A stretch of 64,000 nt of DNA from Limonium bicolor. Its lineage: Eukaryota > Streptophyta > Magnoliopsida > Caryophyllales > Plumbaginaceae. Below are positions 10,321 through 21,549 of the stretch, one piece after another. The stretch is from NCBI GenBank assembly GCA_023374045.1, contig CM041776.1, forward strand, positions 347,137,636-347,201,635, given 5' to 3'. A program made the position numbers and the translations under genes. Each line of letters begins with the position of its first letter. Position 1 is the stretch's first letter. Under the pieces are notes generated by a model that was given only the letters and a program-made list of their open reading frames with translations, did not search any database and had not been told where the DNA came from.

Positions 10321-10918
10321 GAGGTATCGGGTATATTTCCGGGAGTTCTTTTTGCAGGTCCTAAGCAATCCTTTCTATTGCTGTCCCTTCCTTACCTGGT
10401 GGAATGAGGCGTGCGTTTTTTCTAAATTGTCGATACAAATGAGAGAAACGGAGAATGGTTGGAGAGAGAGAGAGATGTTCTTTCAAGCTCAGTGTTGTGT
10501 CTTTATTATGAGTGGTGAACCCCTATTTATAGATTTCTTTACCATGCTTTCTTTACATGAGAGGTTGTCGTATTTCTTACTTACTAAAACAAATCACTTC
10601 TTCCTTTCTTTACATATCCTATTATTATTTTACTATTTCGCCTGGGGATGGTTTTTTTTTTATCTTGCCCGGGCCACTTGATCACTCTATACCTTTCTCG
10701 AGGTTTGTTCCATTCTACGACCGGGCTTGTCATCTATTTTCAGCACGGGCTCTGTTGCTTTCTTTTGCCCGGTCCACCTGATCACTTTTGCTCGAGGACA
10801 TCTTTCTTCCTTGCCTTCTTCATTGATATCCTTATTTTCAACTAGATGGATAAGGAGGCGCACAATTTTTTTTGAGGAGTCTAGTGGTATCGAGGTTGAG
10901 GTTGGCGAGGGAGCCACA
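10321..10918 (-). repeat. 5' LTR of the Tat element (boundaries approximate)
   Basis: The region between the PBS and the minus-strand TGTGGCTCCCTCGCC has promoter architecture on the minus strand: a TATA box, then AATAAAG about 35 nt downstream, then a GA-rich leader. Only one LTR is in the window, so the ends cannot be confirmed by comparison. Confidence 0.55.
10524..10531 (-). promoter_or_regulatory. TATA box of the Tat LTR
   Basis: TATAAATA on the minus strand within CTATAAATAGGGG, with AATAAAG downstream. This is the usual U3/R layout. Confidence 0.65.
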
Positions 10919-11164
10919 TAGTATCTCCCTTGAAGCGAGACTATGGTGGGAGCAACTAGATAAACAGCTATCTCATCATGGTCATAAAGAGTTACACCAT
11001 GCTCATTAGTTAATGAAGTAATAAAGTTTTTATTTCTGCTGGCCTTACTAGCTCAAGTTAGAGTTCGAGTGGTTCAGCCTACAATCCAGAATATTTATTT
11101 TATTAATATTTTTCAATCTTTTCTATTTGAAAAAATAATTTATTTTTGTCTTCTGATTTGAAGT
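10919..11164. other. Unassigned A/T-rich stretch
   Basis: No coding signal. It could be the 3' untranslated end of the neighbouring LINE fragment or host DNA. A TAGCTCAAG...GTTCGAG segment near 11050-11072 only loosely resembles tRNA boxes. Confidence 0.4.
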
Positions 11165-11171
11165 ATTTTTT

Positions 11172-11660
11172 TTAAGTTAAAGATAGCTTCCCATTAACCA
11201 CATAAGTTTGTAATACATGCTGGAACATCTTCAAACCAAAAAGCCTCATCATAACCCCCCCCCCCCTCCCAAATTTGCTAACACATGTGCACCAATATGT
11301 AGTCCTAGGAACATATAACCATTCAACAAAATAAAAATTAGACATCCAACACCAAACCCTATCCAAAATAGCTTGACCACGTGTACTAACAGTCCCCTCC
11401 CGATTAGCATAATTTACATTATCTGGACAACCCGATCATGTGTTCTAACCCTACGACCGTCGACCCTTAAAGCACAATAACCCCAAATTCCATTGCCTTA
11501 GCCTCGACCTCTGTTGGTGAAACTGTGTCACGCCCACCTTTAACACCAACAACAAAAATGGAGCCGTCTCCTCTTTGACAAACAAACCTAGCCCAAAACT
11601 ATGTCCCGCTGCACTACCATCCACCATACATTCAACAGATCTTGGTTAGTTGTGTCCAAC
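11172..11660 (-). pseudogene. LINE-type RNase H (RVT_3-like) C-terminal fragment
   Basis: On the minus strand successive pieces read MVDGSAAGHSFGLGLFVK (about 11625-11570), then GRDTVSPTEVEAKAMEFGV (about 11530-11470). The open piece 11366-11172 has WLYVPRTTYWCTCVSKFG. The order DGS...SP.EAEA...VPR..N..A...AK is that of the RNase H found at the C terminus of plant L1-type LINEs. Frameshifts separate the pieces. Sequence up to 12026, where chromovirus X begins, is probably the preceding part of the same LINE but is too worn to assign. Confidence 0.6.
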
Positions 11661-12026
11661 TACTGTCCAAGCGACCGAGGCCCGCCTACAACACCAACAA
11701 TTTGAAGAAAACTTCTAGCCTAGAACTAACCCCATTGCAAACCCTTCGCCTTGCCATGACTGACCTAACATCTTACGAACCACAATTTCCACAAAAGTGA
11801 AACCAGATTAGAAAGACAAAAGAAGAACACAAACATGCATCTAAAACCCAGTTCCAAAGCGCCCCTCAGACGTAAGGTGCTCTGGTTGTTCAAAGCCAGC
11901 AGTATCCCACAAGGCTGCAACATCATCGTAATGCAAAAAAAACATAACATAGTCTTGACCGCACCACAAAACAGACAGATCGAGTCAATAAATCACCACA
12001 TCGAGACTCAATAATAGCCTTACATG

Positions 12027-12858
12027 TGTCATGAGTATATTTCATAAATAAATTTTTTTCGCTTGGAAGCCAGGTCCAGCGGTATACGCAGTACACATAG
12101 TCCACAGATAGCAAACAAGCACACGCGGCAAGCATCAAGGGACATCTAGGCAACCAAACAAACAACACTCATGATCGGCGTCGGGCCAAGGCCCGACCAG
12201 CCTAACCGAACCACCCTTGTGCCACAAGCATGACTAAGGGTGGTCTTGAACCGCCCCACGGTGAGTTCCCACGTCCTCACACCCCTTTGCCCAAAGGCGT
12301 GGATGTGCGGGGCACACCACTGAACAAATACCTTCCCTATTGGAGCAACCCCAGTGCCAAGCACCTTCAGTAGGGACGCACTAGCGTGGGCAACGTTGTG
12401 CACTCACCACCACTCGGACCATCTCGGCCATGCCGGACACAAGTCCCAACTTAGTGCGTCGCCCCTCGCACTCCCGCACTTGCCCATGTGCAGAACCAGT
12501 CATACGACAAGCGCACACTGGCACAACTTAACATTAGGGACACCGGTAGGTGGGGCAAGGCCCCACAGCCATTGGAGCCCACTACCTGAGCTAGAGATAG
12601 TGGGACATGTCTAAAGACATGTTCTAGGCACTTTCGTGACTAGCGGGTGCTCTCCAGTCACCCCGGGGGACTCACGACTAGTTCACCTAGCCACCGGTGA
12701 GGACTGCATGGGCCCAACACCTCCAAGGAGTCCAAGCGTCCCGACATCCCCCATTCATGGGTATAACATAGCCTTTGAGGCCCTCGGGCACTTAGGTGCC
12801 CAGCTGGGACACAGCCGTGTAGGCTGCCTGGGGACAGGCTTGGCAGAAACTAACCACC
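12027..12858 (-). repeat. X 3' LTR, left segment
   Basis: Matches 25577-26276 plus 49493-49620 of the other X LTR almost base for base. It is interrupted after 12858 by element Y. Open frames here (for example 12354-12614) recur in the other LTR only as LTR sequence and are not genes. Confidence 0.92.
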
Positions 12859-13388
12859 TGTCACACGCTAAAATCAGCACTATGACCGGCTCAACTTACG
12901 CCCAAGTCGATCAGCCGCCTCGCCCGTTGATCGCACACACAACACCGCACACCACCAACATAGAGTCAGAAAGACACACGGAGGAACTCAAACGCAATAC
13001 CGCCCTCAGCTTGATGGATCCTGTGCCGAGTACTCCCTTAACCACCCAACTCTGAGGGTAGGTGTTGGAGCTGGACAACTCGCGCTAACTCGATCCTGGT
13101 TGGCCCTTTGGTGTTCGAACGCTTCACCAAGCCTCCAAGGAGCAAGGAGTGGGAATAGGAACACACTATTCTCTCCAAGGACTTGCTAGCGTAGAACAAC
13201 ATCTTTTATGTGGACTATGGTTATCTCACTTAGGGGACTAGAGATCAAGAACCTCGGGTTCTATCTTTCCCTCAAACGTGCAAAGCTTTGTATTGTGGAG
13301 CAACTCTAGGAACAAAGGAATTACAACACTTGGTGAGAGGCAAGAGAATGGATTATGGTGATGTCTCTTCCAATCCGCCTAGCACCCC

Positions 13389-13396
13389 CTTTTATA
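13389..13396 (-). promoter_or_regulatory. TATA box in Y LTR (second copy 18556-18563)
   Basis: The minus strand reads CCTATAAAAGGGGGTGC in both LTRs, a strong plant TATA context in the orientation of the Y ORF. It places U3 to the right and R/U5 to the left in plus coordinates. Confidence 0.7.
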
Positions 13397-14216
13397 GGAA
13401 GATGCCTTCACCCAAGCTTGTAACTTACCTTAATAAGTGCAGCAGTTACATAAGGAATTAGGACTACAAAACCGCCCACTAATGATGTGTAACACCCATC
13501 ATTAATTCCCTTAATAACCAGCAAGAGAAGAAGGAAGATGGACAACATAAAAACCGCCCCATAACCTCTCCTTTTAATTCCTCTTAAACCGCCCATTAAT
13601 GAAGGAGATAGTGTTACCCTTTGAACTACTATCAGTTGAATAAATCCAACCTCTTCAATGCGTTTAATTAGGAATGTTTCTCCTTGCTGCTGCCTTACCT
13701 TTCCAATTGCTCCAATTAATACAACAGCACTAACCACATAAGTTACAAGACAATTAAGGAGACAGCACATAGTTAGTATTCCATAACTCATGCGCCCTTA
13801 ATTAAGAGAGGAGTTACTAGTCCAACTCTTTAACTTTTGTAATCAAATGAGATAGCTGAATGCACGTAAAACTCTCCCCATTAAATAACCAAAACTGCTC
13901 CAGCCATTAAGGAGGGTAGTCCAAAAGACAATCCAAAGATTACCGCAGAAACACATACGGTAACAACCCCGGTAAAAACCAGTTTTACCCAAGGCCTCAA
14001 CCAAACTTGCAACAACCAATCAGCAGCTCCAATGGACCTCTAATTACCGCCAAGCAATTAGGAAGAAGACAAGGAAACTTAAACAGCACAACGCAGTCAA
14101 AGGCAAGCTCTTCAACAAGAGACTCGGGCTGCCCCAGGCCCCTATGCCTTGCGCCCAGCACTCATGCGTGCGCCCCCAGCCATTGCCTAAGCCTTGTCAC
14201 CCGACGCTCACGCACG

Positions 14217-14368
14217 TTGTCACAGCCAGCACCCAGTGCCCGTGTCAAACGTCGCCCCTTGCGCATGCAGTCACAGCCAGCACCTAGTGCCCGTGTCTAG
14301 CAACGCCTCGCGTATACAGTCACAGCCAGTGCCCGCGCCTAGCGCAGCCAGCACCCGTGTCATGCAAT
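14217..14368. repeat. Imperfect ~51-bp tandem repeat in Y LTR
   Basis: The phrase GTCACAGCCAGCACC recurs at about 14218, 14269 and (degenerate) 14319, each followed by a G/C-rich segment. The same array is present in the other Y LTR near 19404-19552. Open frames over it are compositional. Confidence 0.7.
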
Positions 14369-14991
14369 ACCACGCCCCGTCGTGACAACTAACTCCTGGC
14401 ACATGCAAACCATCTGGACAAGCTCAAGGCCCATGTCGCACTAGTCATGGCGTCACCCATTGACAACAACACGCCTTAGCTTCGCCCCGTGCCACGGCTC
14501 CAAGCCACAATGACACTCCTGTTGCAGTTGGCTCTTCGGGAACTCATGTGATTCCTCTTCTAGTCCGTAGCTTGTAACACCCAGTGTCACCATTGGTTTT
14601 GCCTGTGACTTGCATGACCCCGCAATAATCAACCGTCACCTGTCATGCCCTAGTCAGAAGACCAGTTCCACCCACTTGCGTTCAAGGTGAGCCTAGCTCA
14701 TGGCCAAGTCCCTGACTTGCCTAACCCCGTCAGGTTACCTCTACGCTTCGACAACGTGCCAGGGACTCGAACCCATCACTTGTCTCACGCGTGTCACGGC
14801 CAGCTCTCAGTGACACGGCTCGTACTTAGTACACGTAGCCCCAAGACACCCACATGCTCTTCTTGGCAAGCTCAGCTTCCAAGCTCCTTGCATAGAGTAA
14901 ACACTTGGTGACCGATAATCCCGTGTGTTCATATGGTCGTTGGGAGTTAGGGCTCAAGCGCTAATCACCCCTGGAGTTCAGGACTGTAACA

Positions 14992-16545
14992 TCCTCCCCC
15001 AACCAAGCTTTGATGTCCTCGACAAAGCCTCAAGTGGTCTTGGACTCAAGGACTCTAACCCCGAGAATTTCCCAAACATTCGATTGATGTGGCGCCCTCA
15101 CGCCCCCTTGTTGCTCTTGTCTTGCAACCATCAAACAACCAGCTTAATCAACAAGTTAAGCACAAAGCGTATCGTCATACCTTTGTCCGTGCTTGGTAAG
15201 ATCCTGTGGCCTCAGGTCACCACGCTTCCCTGCGCTTCTAACTACTCCCCCAGGGATAGTGAGCACAGTCACGCCACATAGGATGGACTACGACTCCCGG
15301 AGTCTGGCCATTCCACATCCTAGTAAGCCTTAGAAGAATCCATCTTGGCAAGGTCACTAAGCCTCTGGAACCGCCCTTCCAAAGCTCTCTCGTGACTCGG
15401 GCAACTCCCTCCCTTCGAGACACTCAACGTCTCTTGTGGTCTATCCTTGTGAACCCGGTCCACTCAATAGAACACAACATTAGCCAAATAAAGAGCATAA
15501 CGATAAGGGATATCGGATTACTCGAAGCGTGCCTTAGTGCCCTGCGCCCAGTGCCTCTACACTCGCCACTGCTCCGCGCACACGATGCCTTGCGCCCCAG
15601 CGCCTCGCACTCGTGCCATCGATCATCCTGTGCACCCGGTGCACCCATCGTCATTAGTGCAAGCGGCCCAGCATGCCCTCGCATGTCAAGGCTTGTGCGC
15701 CTCATCCACAAACTCTGTCGATGCCTTGTGCGCCCGGCGCACCCAATCAACCCTCGGCTTGCCTCGCATAGCCATGCCTCTGACACCGTGCACTGCGTCC
15801 CAACACTTGGAACACTCTTCTGATCCACTCCTAGGGCTTCTCCTCGAATCCATGGCTACCTCATCTCAGTCCTGATCCTTTGAACACCCCTCTAATTCCA
15901 ACCTCACACCACTGGGATGTAGGACACAGGAAATTAGGACTCCAAGCCTCCTCATGCTCAAGAAACACTCCTGTTCCTTCTCCGCCTTATCCTTACTCTA
16001 CTTGCAACCCACCAAAACGGCTCCCCCAACTGAGCTTGGATCACAACATTTCCCCTTCAAGAGTCCAACCCTCGAAGCCAATATTCCCTTTTACTCCCAT
16101 GTCACCCTGTCACAACTAGGCACCTTCTGCCCTCACTCACGCATCGAGTGGAAGTTGTAAAACATGCGAAGTATGATGAAAAGGAAATATTACTCATCCC
16201 TGAGGGGAAACAAATTACAATGATTGTCTAACAATCTAACTAAGAGTAACTCCATGGACAAGGACAACCTCCAAACCATACTTAGAGGAACGTATACCCA
16301 CCTTCATAAATGCGATCACATCCTCATCATAGGTATACCCGGAGGAGAAGGCGCGCCAATTGTTACCTGAACCAATGACGAGCTCTCCGTCACTTGGTCC
16401 GAAGCACCACCTTCCTGAGCCGGGTCGTATGGATAGTATGAGGTAGGATCATCACCTCGCCCCCATACAAGCTTATTTTCCGTGATCATCGTCATTACGT
16501 TGAGGTGAAAGATTCCATAGCCTTGGAGTCGTAGATGAACGGCGC
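14992..16545. other. Y internal domain, 3' non-coding part
   Basis: Between the end of the protease frame and the left LTR I see no RT, RNase H or integrase motif in either orientation. A C-rich low-complexity stretch (15530-15800, repeated TGCGCCC-type words) produces long but compositional open frames on both strands. The segment ends in the purine tract (minus strand) next to the LTR. Confidence 0.6.
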
Positions 16546-17874
16546 TCATAGGATCATGGGCATGTTTGTCTTGCTCACCAGCTCGAATTCCTGGGTAGAG
16601 CACCACTCCTCAACCTGAGTGTTGACACGCACAACACCAAGCACCTCCATGCTTTGGCCGTTGCCAACTGTTATCCCACGTCCTATTGCTTCGGTGATGG
16701 GAAGACCAAGGGTCACGGCCAGATGATGAGCCATGATGTTCATCTCCGCCCCGGTGTCTACTAAAGCTAAAAACCTTGCCCTCTTTTCCACTACCACTTT
16801 GACAAAGAGCAGATCGCTATCGGGAGCATATGGAGTGAAATCAATATGTGTGCTCAGAAAACGGTTATTGGTTACCTTTTCTGCCAAGTGCTCTGCATCC
16901 CTTCCAGCCAAGCCTCCGCTACACTCCGCCAGATCTCTGCATGAATCATCCCTCACCTCAGGAACTGGGTCTTCGCCCGATGACGCCTCACCAAGGTCAA
17001 GGTCCACCTCACCTCTGAGCATGGCCTCCTTGATTTCCTTGAATATTTGTGTTGCCTCACGAGCCAATGCAAGCATCTTGCCTAACTCTAAAGATGATCC
17101 AACCATTCTTCTTGGCCTTGTGTTCCGCTTCACTGTTGCTCCGCTCTTAGAAACCACGTCCAGTTCACCCTTAGGCTTCTAGTCTCCCTCTAGGGTCCAC
17201 TTCCTCTTAGCGCAAGGACTCCTAGGTATCACCATCACGCCTCTCCTTTGTGGGTCGAACCTCCAACTCGGGACATGCCTCAAAGCCAACCTCTTGGAAG
17301 AGCCCTGGGAATCACTTGGCAGCCCTTGATCACCGCCCGTCATGCCAGCACCAGAAGGAGTCACGCCTGACTTCTCTGTTGTCCTGGCAACGCGTCGCTT
17401 TATCACGTCACTAATGCTGCGCCCGGCGCTAGCCTTCGTGCTACGGTATTCAGCGCGCCACCTCTTGATGTCGCCCCTTGGCACATCTCTATAGCGTGCT
17501 CCGCGCACCCGCTTGAGCTCTTGACGCCTGCCTGACACTTTTGCTACTTGAACAATGCGCACCCTGTGCGTTGGGCTTGCAGATCGTGGCTGAACTTGCA
17601 CACCTCCTTGGCATGCTTCACCCTTGGCTACTCCCTCCAAGACTGAGGACTTCGTCACGACCACACCTTCCTCCTTGTCCACCCTTCCGAGAAGAGCCCG
17701 ACGCTCACGAATGTGGCCACCAACTACCTCGTCTCCTTGATCGCCGTCTGAGGAGGAAGTCGAAGTAGAAGACTCAAGAACCCCTGCCTGCATGCGCCTC
17801 CTCCTTTCCTCTTCCACCCGCTTCTTCCAACGGAGAGTCCTTAGATGACCCCCGCATGAACTCGCTGGTCTCAT
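16546..17874 (-). pseudogene. Y Gag-like and aspartic protease ORF with one in-frame TAG
   Basis: The first ATG is at 17874 (MRPASSCGGH). The frame runs to a TAG at 17181-17179, then continues in the same frame to 16546. The N-terminal ~230 residues are unrecognised: rich in Arg/Lys/Glu/Ser, with the basic stretches RWKKRVEEERRRRM and IKRRVARTTEK, and no CCHC knuckle visible. The second part has an acidic linker and then FVKVVVEKRARFLALVDTGAEMN, a retropepsin with D-T-G-A active site (Asp codon near 16758) and the following LGLPI strand. It ends abruptly at MPMIL, where the conserved I-L-G turn should continue, so the 3' end is probably frameshifted. The single TAG could be a mutation or a Gag/Pro readthrough stop; I favour mutation. 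Confidence 0.7.
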
Positions 17875-18008
17875 GATGAAGATTGGTGTCGTCGAAGAGA
17901 AAAAAGGTTCCGCCTTTGGAAGGCTCTTGGTTTGGTGATGAAGAAGGAGTGTCGAATTCGTCGTAGTACCTCTTTCAGTTGCGTAGTCGGTGCGTTTGAT
18001 GTGCTCGA

Positions 18009-18020
18009 GCTCTAATACCA
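18009..18020 (-). other. Y primer-binding site (tRNA-iMet type)
   Basis: TGGTATTAGAGC on the minus strand, one change from TGGTATCAGAGC, 4 nt from the end of the 5' LTR. Confidence 0.85.
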
Positions 18021-18024
18021 CACT

Positions 18025-20177
18025 TGTCACACGCTAAAATCAGCACTATGACCGGCTCAACTTACGTCCAAGTCGATCAGCCGCCTCGCCCGTTGATCGC
18101 ACACACAACACCTGCACACCACCAACAGAGAGTCAGAAAGACACACGGAGGAACTCAAACGCAATACCGCCCTCACCTTGACGGATCCTGTGCCGAGTAC
18201 TCCCTTAACCACCCAACTATGAGGGTAGGTGTTGGAGCTGGACAACTCACGCTAACTCGATCTTGGTTGGCCCTTTGGTGTTCGAACGCTTCGCCAAGCC
18301 TCCATGGAGCAAGGAGAGGGAATAGGAACACACTATTCTCTCCAAGGACTTGCTAGCGTAGAACAACGTCTTTTATGTGGACTATGGTTATCTCACTTAG
18401 GGGACTAGAGATCAAGAACCCCGGGTTCTATCTTTCCCTCAAACGTGCATAGCTTTGTATTGTGGAGCAACTCTAGGAACAAAGGAATTACAACACTTGG
18501 TGAGAGGCAAGAGAATGGATTATGGTGATGTCTCTTCCAATCCGCTTAGCACCCCCTTTTATAGGAAGATGCCTTCACCCAAGCTTGTAACTTACCTTAA
18601 TAAGTGCAGCAGTTACATAAGGAATTAGGACTACAAAACCGCCCACTTAATGATGTGTAACACCCATCATTAATTCCCTTAATAACCAGCAAGAGAAGAA
18701 GGAAGATGGACAGCATAAAAACCACCCCATAACCTCTCCTTTTAATTCCTCTTAAACCGTCCATTAATGAAGGAGATAGTGTTACCCTGTGAACTACTAT
18801 CACTTGAATAAATCCAACCTCTTCAATGCGTTTAATTAGGAATGTTTCTCCTTGCGGATGCCTTACCTTTCCAATTGCTCCAATTAATACAACAACACTA
18901 ACCACATAAGTTACAAGACAATTGAGGAGACAACAACATAGTTAGTATTCCATAACTCATGGGCCCGTAATTAAGAGAGGAGTTACTAGTCCAACTCTTT
19001 AACTCTTGTAATCAAATGAGATAGCAGAATGCACATAAAACTCTCCCCATTAAATAACCAAAACCGCTCCAGCCATTAAGGAGGGTAGTCCAAAAGACAA
19101 ACCAAAGATTACCGCAGAAACACATACGGTAACAACCCCGGTAAAACCCAGTTTTACCCAAGGCCTCAACCAAACTTGCAACAACCAATCAGCAGCTCCA
19201 ATGGACCTCTAATTACCGTCAAGCAATTAGGAAGAAGACAAGGAAACTCACATAGCACAACGCAGTCAAAGGCAAGCTCTTCAACAAGAGACTCGGGCGT
19301 GCCCCGGGCACCCCTATGCCTTACGCCCACGCAACCAGTGCCCAGCACTAATGCTTGCGCCCCAGCCATTGCCTAAGCCTTGTCACCCGACGCTCACACA
19401 CGTTGTCACAGCCAGCACCCGATGCCCGTGTCAAACGTCGCCCCTTGCGCATGCAGTCACAGCCAGCACCTAGTGCCCATGTCTAGCAACGCCTCGCGTA
19501 TACAGTCACAGCCAGTGCCCGCGCCTAGCGCAGCCAGCACCCGTGTCATGCAATACCACGCCCCGTCGTGACAACTAACTCCTAGCACATGCAAACCATC
19601 TGGACAAGCTCAAGGCCCATGTCGCACTAGTCATGGCGTCACCCATTGACAACAACACGCCTTAGTTTCGCCCCGTGCCACGGATCCAAGCCACAATGAC
19701 ACTCCGGTTGCAGTTGGTTCTTCGGGAACTCGTGCGATTCCTCTTCTAGTCCGTAGCTCGTAACACCCAGTGTCACCATTGGTTTTTCCCTATGACTTGC
19801 ATGACCCCGCAATGATCAACTGTCACCAGTCAAGCCCCAGTCAGAAGACTAGTTCCACCCACTTGCGTTCAAGGGGAGCCTAGCTCACGGCCAAGTCCCA
19901 GACTAGCCTAACCCCGTCAGGTTACCTCTGCGCTTCGACAACATGCCAGGGACTCGAACCCATCACTTGTCTCACGCGTGTCACGGCCATCTCTCAGTGA
20001 CACGACACGTACTCAGTGCACGTAGCCCCAAGACACCCACATGCTCTTCTTGGCAAGCCCAACTTCCATGCTCCTTGCATAGAGTAACACTTGGTGACGG
20101 ATAATCCCGTGTGTTCATATGGTCGTTGGGAGTTAGGGCTCAAGCGCTAGTCACCCCTGGAGTTCAGGACTGTAACA
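18025..20177 (-). repeat. Y 5' LTR
   Basis: 2153 bp, TGTCACACGC...GACTGTAACA on the plus strand. It pairs with 12859-14991 and holds the second TATA box and the tandem-repeat block. Confidence 0.93.
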
Positions 20178-20182
20178 CCAAC

Positions 20183-20938
20183 CCCCTAAAGAGGTTAATG
20201 TACCTTTCAGGCCAGACCGGACCCAGACATGCCCCTTTGCAGCCAAAACCCGGCATAGTCTATAAATACTTCAAAAATTCACTAAAATCAGATGCAATTT
20301 CCAATTGCCACGAAACTTTGCCAACATCTCTTATTAGTCAAGGGTGACCTTTGGTCTTCTTGGGTCCTCAGCAAAGTTGTCAAAGTTCCACACGTTTTGA
20401 GCAAACTTCATATCTGCTGCATCACGGTGCCTGCGGTAGTGCGTAGGTGGTCACTGGGTGCCTGCGGCAGCGCCCAGCACCAACTTCCGGCAGCATCAGG
20501 CACTGGGCGCCCCAGACAAGGTCTAGGCGCCTAAGATAGTGCCTGCATGCCCCAAGGTGCACACGACGAAGCTCGTGGGCCCTCGATATTGCACCTTGTG
20601 CCTACGGAGACTAGTCGAGGTCTGCTGAGTGCCCGCAACCTGGCACTCGCTTGGACACCCATGGGCACTCGCGGGGCAACAGGCCAACTTCGTTGCCTGC
20701 CCCACGAGTCCCGTACCCGTCGAGCAGAGCAGCATTGCCTGACAGCACACACAAGACATCAAGTAATCGAACATAAATATCTTGGGACACATTGGAAAGG
20801 CATGAATACTTCTTTCATTTATTATCAAACATGATTACAAGTTATAAGTACATGAAAATCATCATATTAGTCATTACATGGGCAACATTACAAGACCTTA
20901 GCCACATTACAAGGGCTAACTGGAAAATAGGCGTGACA
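20183..20938 (-). repeat. X 3' LTR, right segment
   Basis: Continues the X LTR after Y (ACCCCCTAAAGAGGTTAATG...) and matches 49622-50367. It ends GGCGTGACA at 20938, next to the X polypurine tract. Confidence 0.92.
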
Positions 20939-20957
20939 AACCATCCCCCCGCTTAAG
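20939..20957 (-). other. X polypurine tract, overlapping the polyprotein stop
   Basis: The minus strand reads TTAAGCGGGGGGATGGTT directly before the 3' LTR. The TAA stop of the chromodomain frame (20955-20953) abuts the tract. Confidence 0.8.
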
Positions 20958-21540
20958 CCTTTGCCGTCCCCGGCAAAGAGTCTAGATATTTTTGAATTTT
21001 ATCCCTAAATTGCAACAAAGTTTCTTGCCTTTCCCAAGTCGCATCCTCTTTTGATTCTCCCTTCTAGGGGACTAGAAAGTCGGTTCGCTTGTTTAAGTTT
21101 CTTCCCCGCATCCGGTAAGCCAAGATGTCTTGTACCTCCTTCTGGAACTCTTTTCTGATTGTCAGTGGTGCCCTTATTTCCGTCTCGTGGGCTTCGTTGG
21201 CATCTTCGTGGTATGGCTTCAAGTAGCTCACATGGAAGGTTGGGTGAACCTTTAATCTCTCGGGAAGAGCAAGGCGGTAGGCCGCATTTCTTAGCCGCTG
21301 AATTACTTCGAAAGGGCCATCATAGCGTTGGACTAGGCCTTTGTGCATCGAAGGTTTTATCTTCTTCTTCAGTTGAGGAGTGAGCTTCAGCAGCACTCTG
21401 TCCCCAACCTTGAATTCTAATGGTCGACGCTTCTTATCAGCAAACTTCTTCATCCGCGATGCTGCCTTCTCTAGGCTCTCTTTCGCCTTACGATACATCG
21501 TCTGACGATCCTGGGCAAACCGGAAAGCAGCAGGCACTCC
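20953..21540 (-). pseudogene. X integrase C-terminus and chromodomain, with in-frame TAG
   Basis: The minus-strand piece 21537-21064 carries the integrase C-terminal barrel (FKVGDRVLLKLTPQ, GPFEVIQRLRNAAYRLALP, HPTFHVSYLKPY) and then the chromodomain start (VQDILAYRMRGRN...TDFLVP). A TAG at 21066-21064 sits where the second aromatic-cage Trp of the WKG motif is expected. The frame then continues KGESKEDATWERQETLLQF to the true stop at 20953. The chromodomain steers integration toward modified histones in this family. TGG to TAG is a single transition. Confidence 0.85.
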
Positions 21541-21549
21541 CGCGTGGAT

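Larger units (their letters stand above)
1..10918 (-). mobile_element. Tat-lineage Ty3/gypsy LTR retrotransposon, degenerate, 3' LTR outside window
   Basis: Read on the minus strand the order is LTR (about 10918-10321), PBS, gag, protease, RT, RNase H, a second archaeal-type RNase H, integrase. Below 3700 comes a gene in the opposite orientation. Two RNase H domains plus an extra antisense ORF downstream of integrase are known hallmarks of the plant Tat lineage (Retand/Grande-like). All coding parts carry many stops and frameshifts, so the copy is dead. It was later hit by a CACTA element (1641-2375) and a TRIM (6326-7029). The 3' LTR should lie to the left of position 1 and is not visible. 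The right edge at 10918 (minus strand starts TGTGGCTCCC) is my best guess, because no second LTR or TSD is available to confirm it. Confidence 0.85.
12859..14991 (-). repeat. Y 3' LTR
   Basis: Plus-strand ends TGTCACACGC...GGACTGTAACA. It is a close match to 18025-20177 with scattered substitutions and a few indels, for example around 14140-14170. Confidence 0.93.
12859..20177 (-). mobile_element. Element Y: non-autonomous LTR retrotransposon encoding only Gag-like and protease
   Basis: Two LTRs (12859-14991, 2133 bp; 18025-20177, 2153 bp) enclose 3033 bp. The TSD is CCACC/CCAAC (12854-12858 and 20178-20182, one change); the empty site in the other X LTR supports it. On the minus strand the PBS TGGTATTAGAGC follows the right LTR, and a purine tract (GGTTGGGGGAGGA) precedes the left one. 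The only recognisable protein is the ORF at 17874-16546. No RT, RNase H or integrase can be found, so mobility would need a helper element. Confidence 0.9.

Noticed and set aside
11048..11075. tRNA-like A/B box resemblance
   Set aside because: Only a loose TAGCTCAAG...GTTCGAG match; no cloverleaf could be drawn.
12354..12614. 86-codon frame repeated at 25904-26164
   Set aside because: The repetition is due to the two X LTRs, not gene duplication; no motif and opposite to the element's coding strand.
15392..15828. Open frames of 134-143 codons on both strands
   Set aside because: They overlap on opposite strands in C-rich repetitive sequence and contain no recognisable motif; compositional artefacts in the Y interior.
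20183..20938. Overlapping frames of 70-100 codons on both strands (repeated near 49900-50220)
   Set aside because: G/C-rich low-complexity part of the X LTR (repeated GCCTGCGGCAG-like words), duplicated only because LTRs come in pairs.
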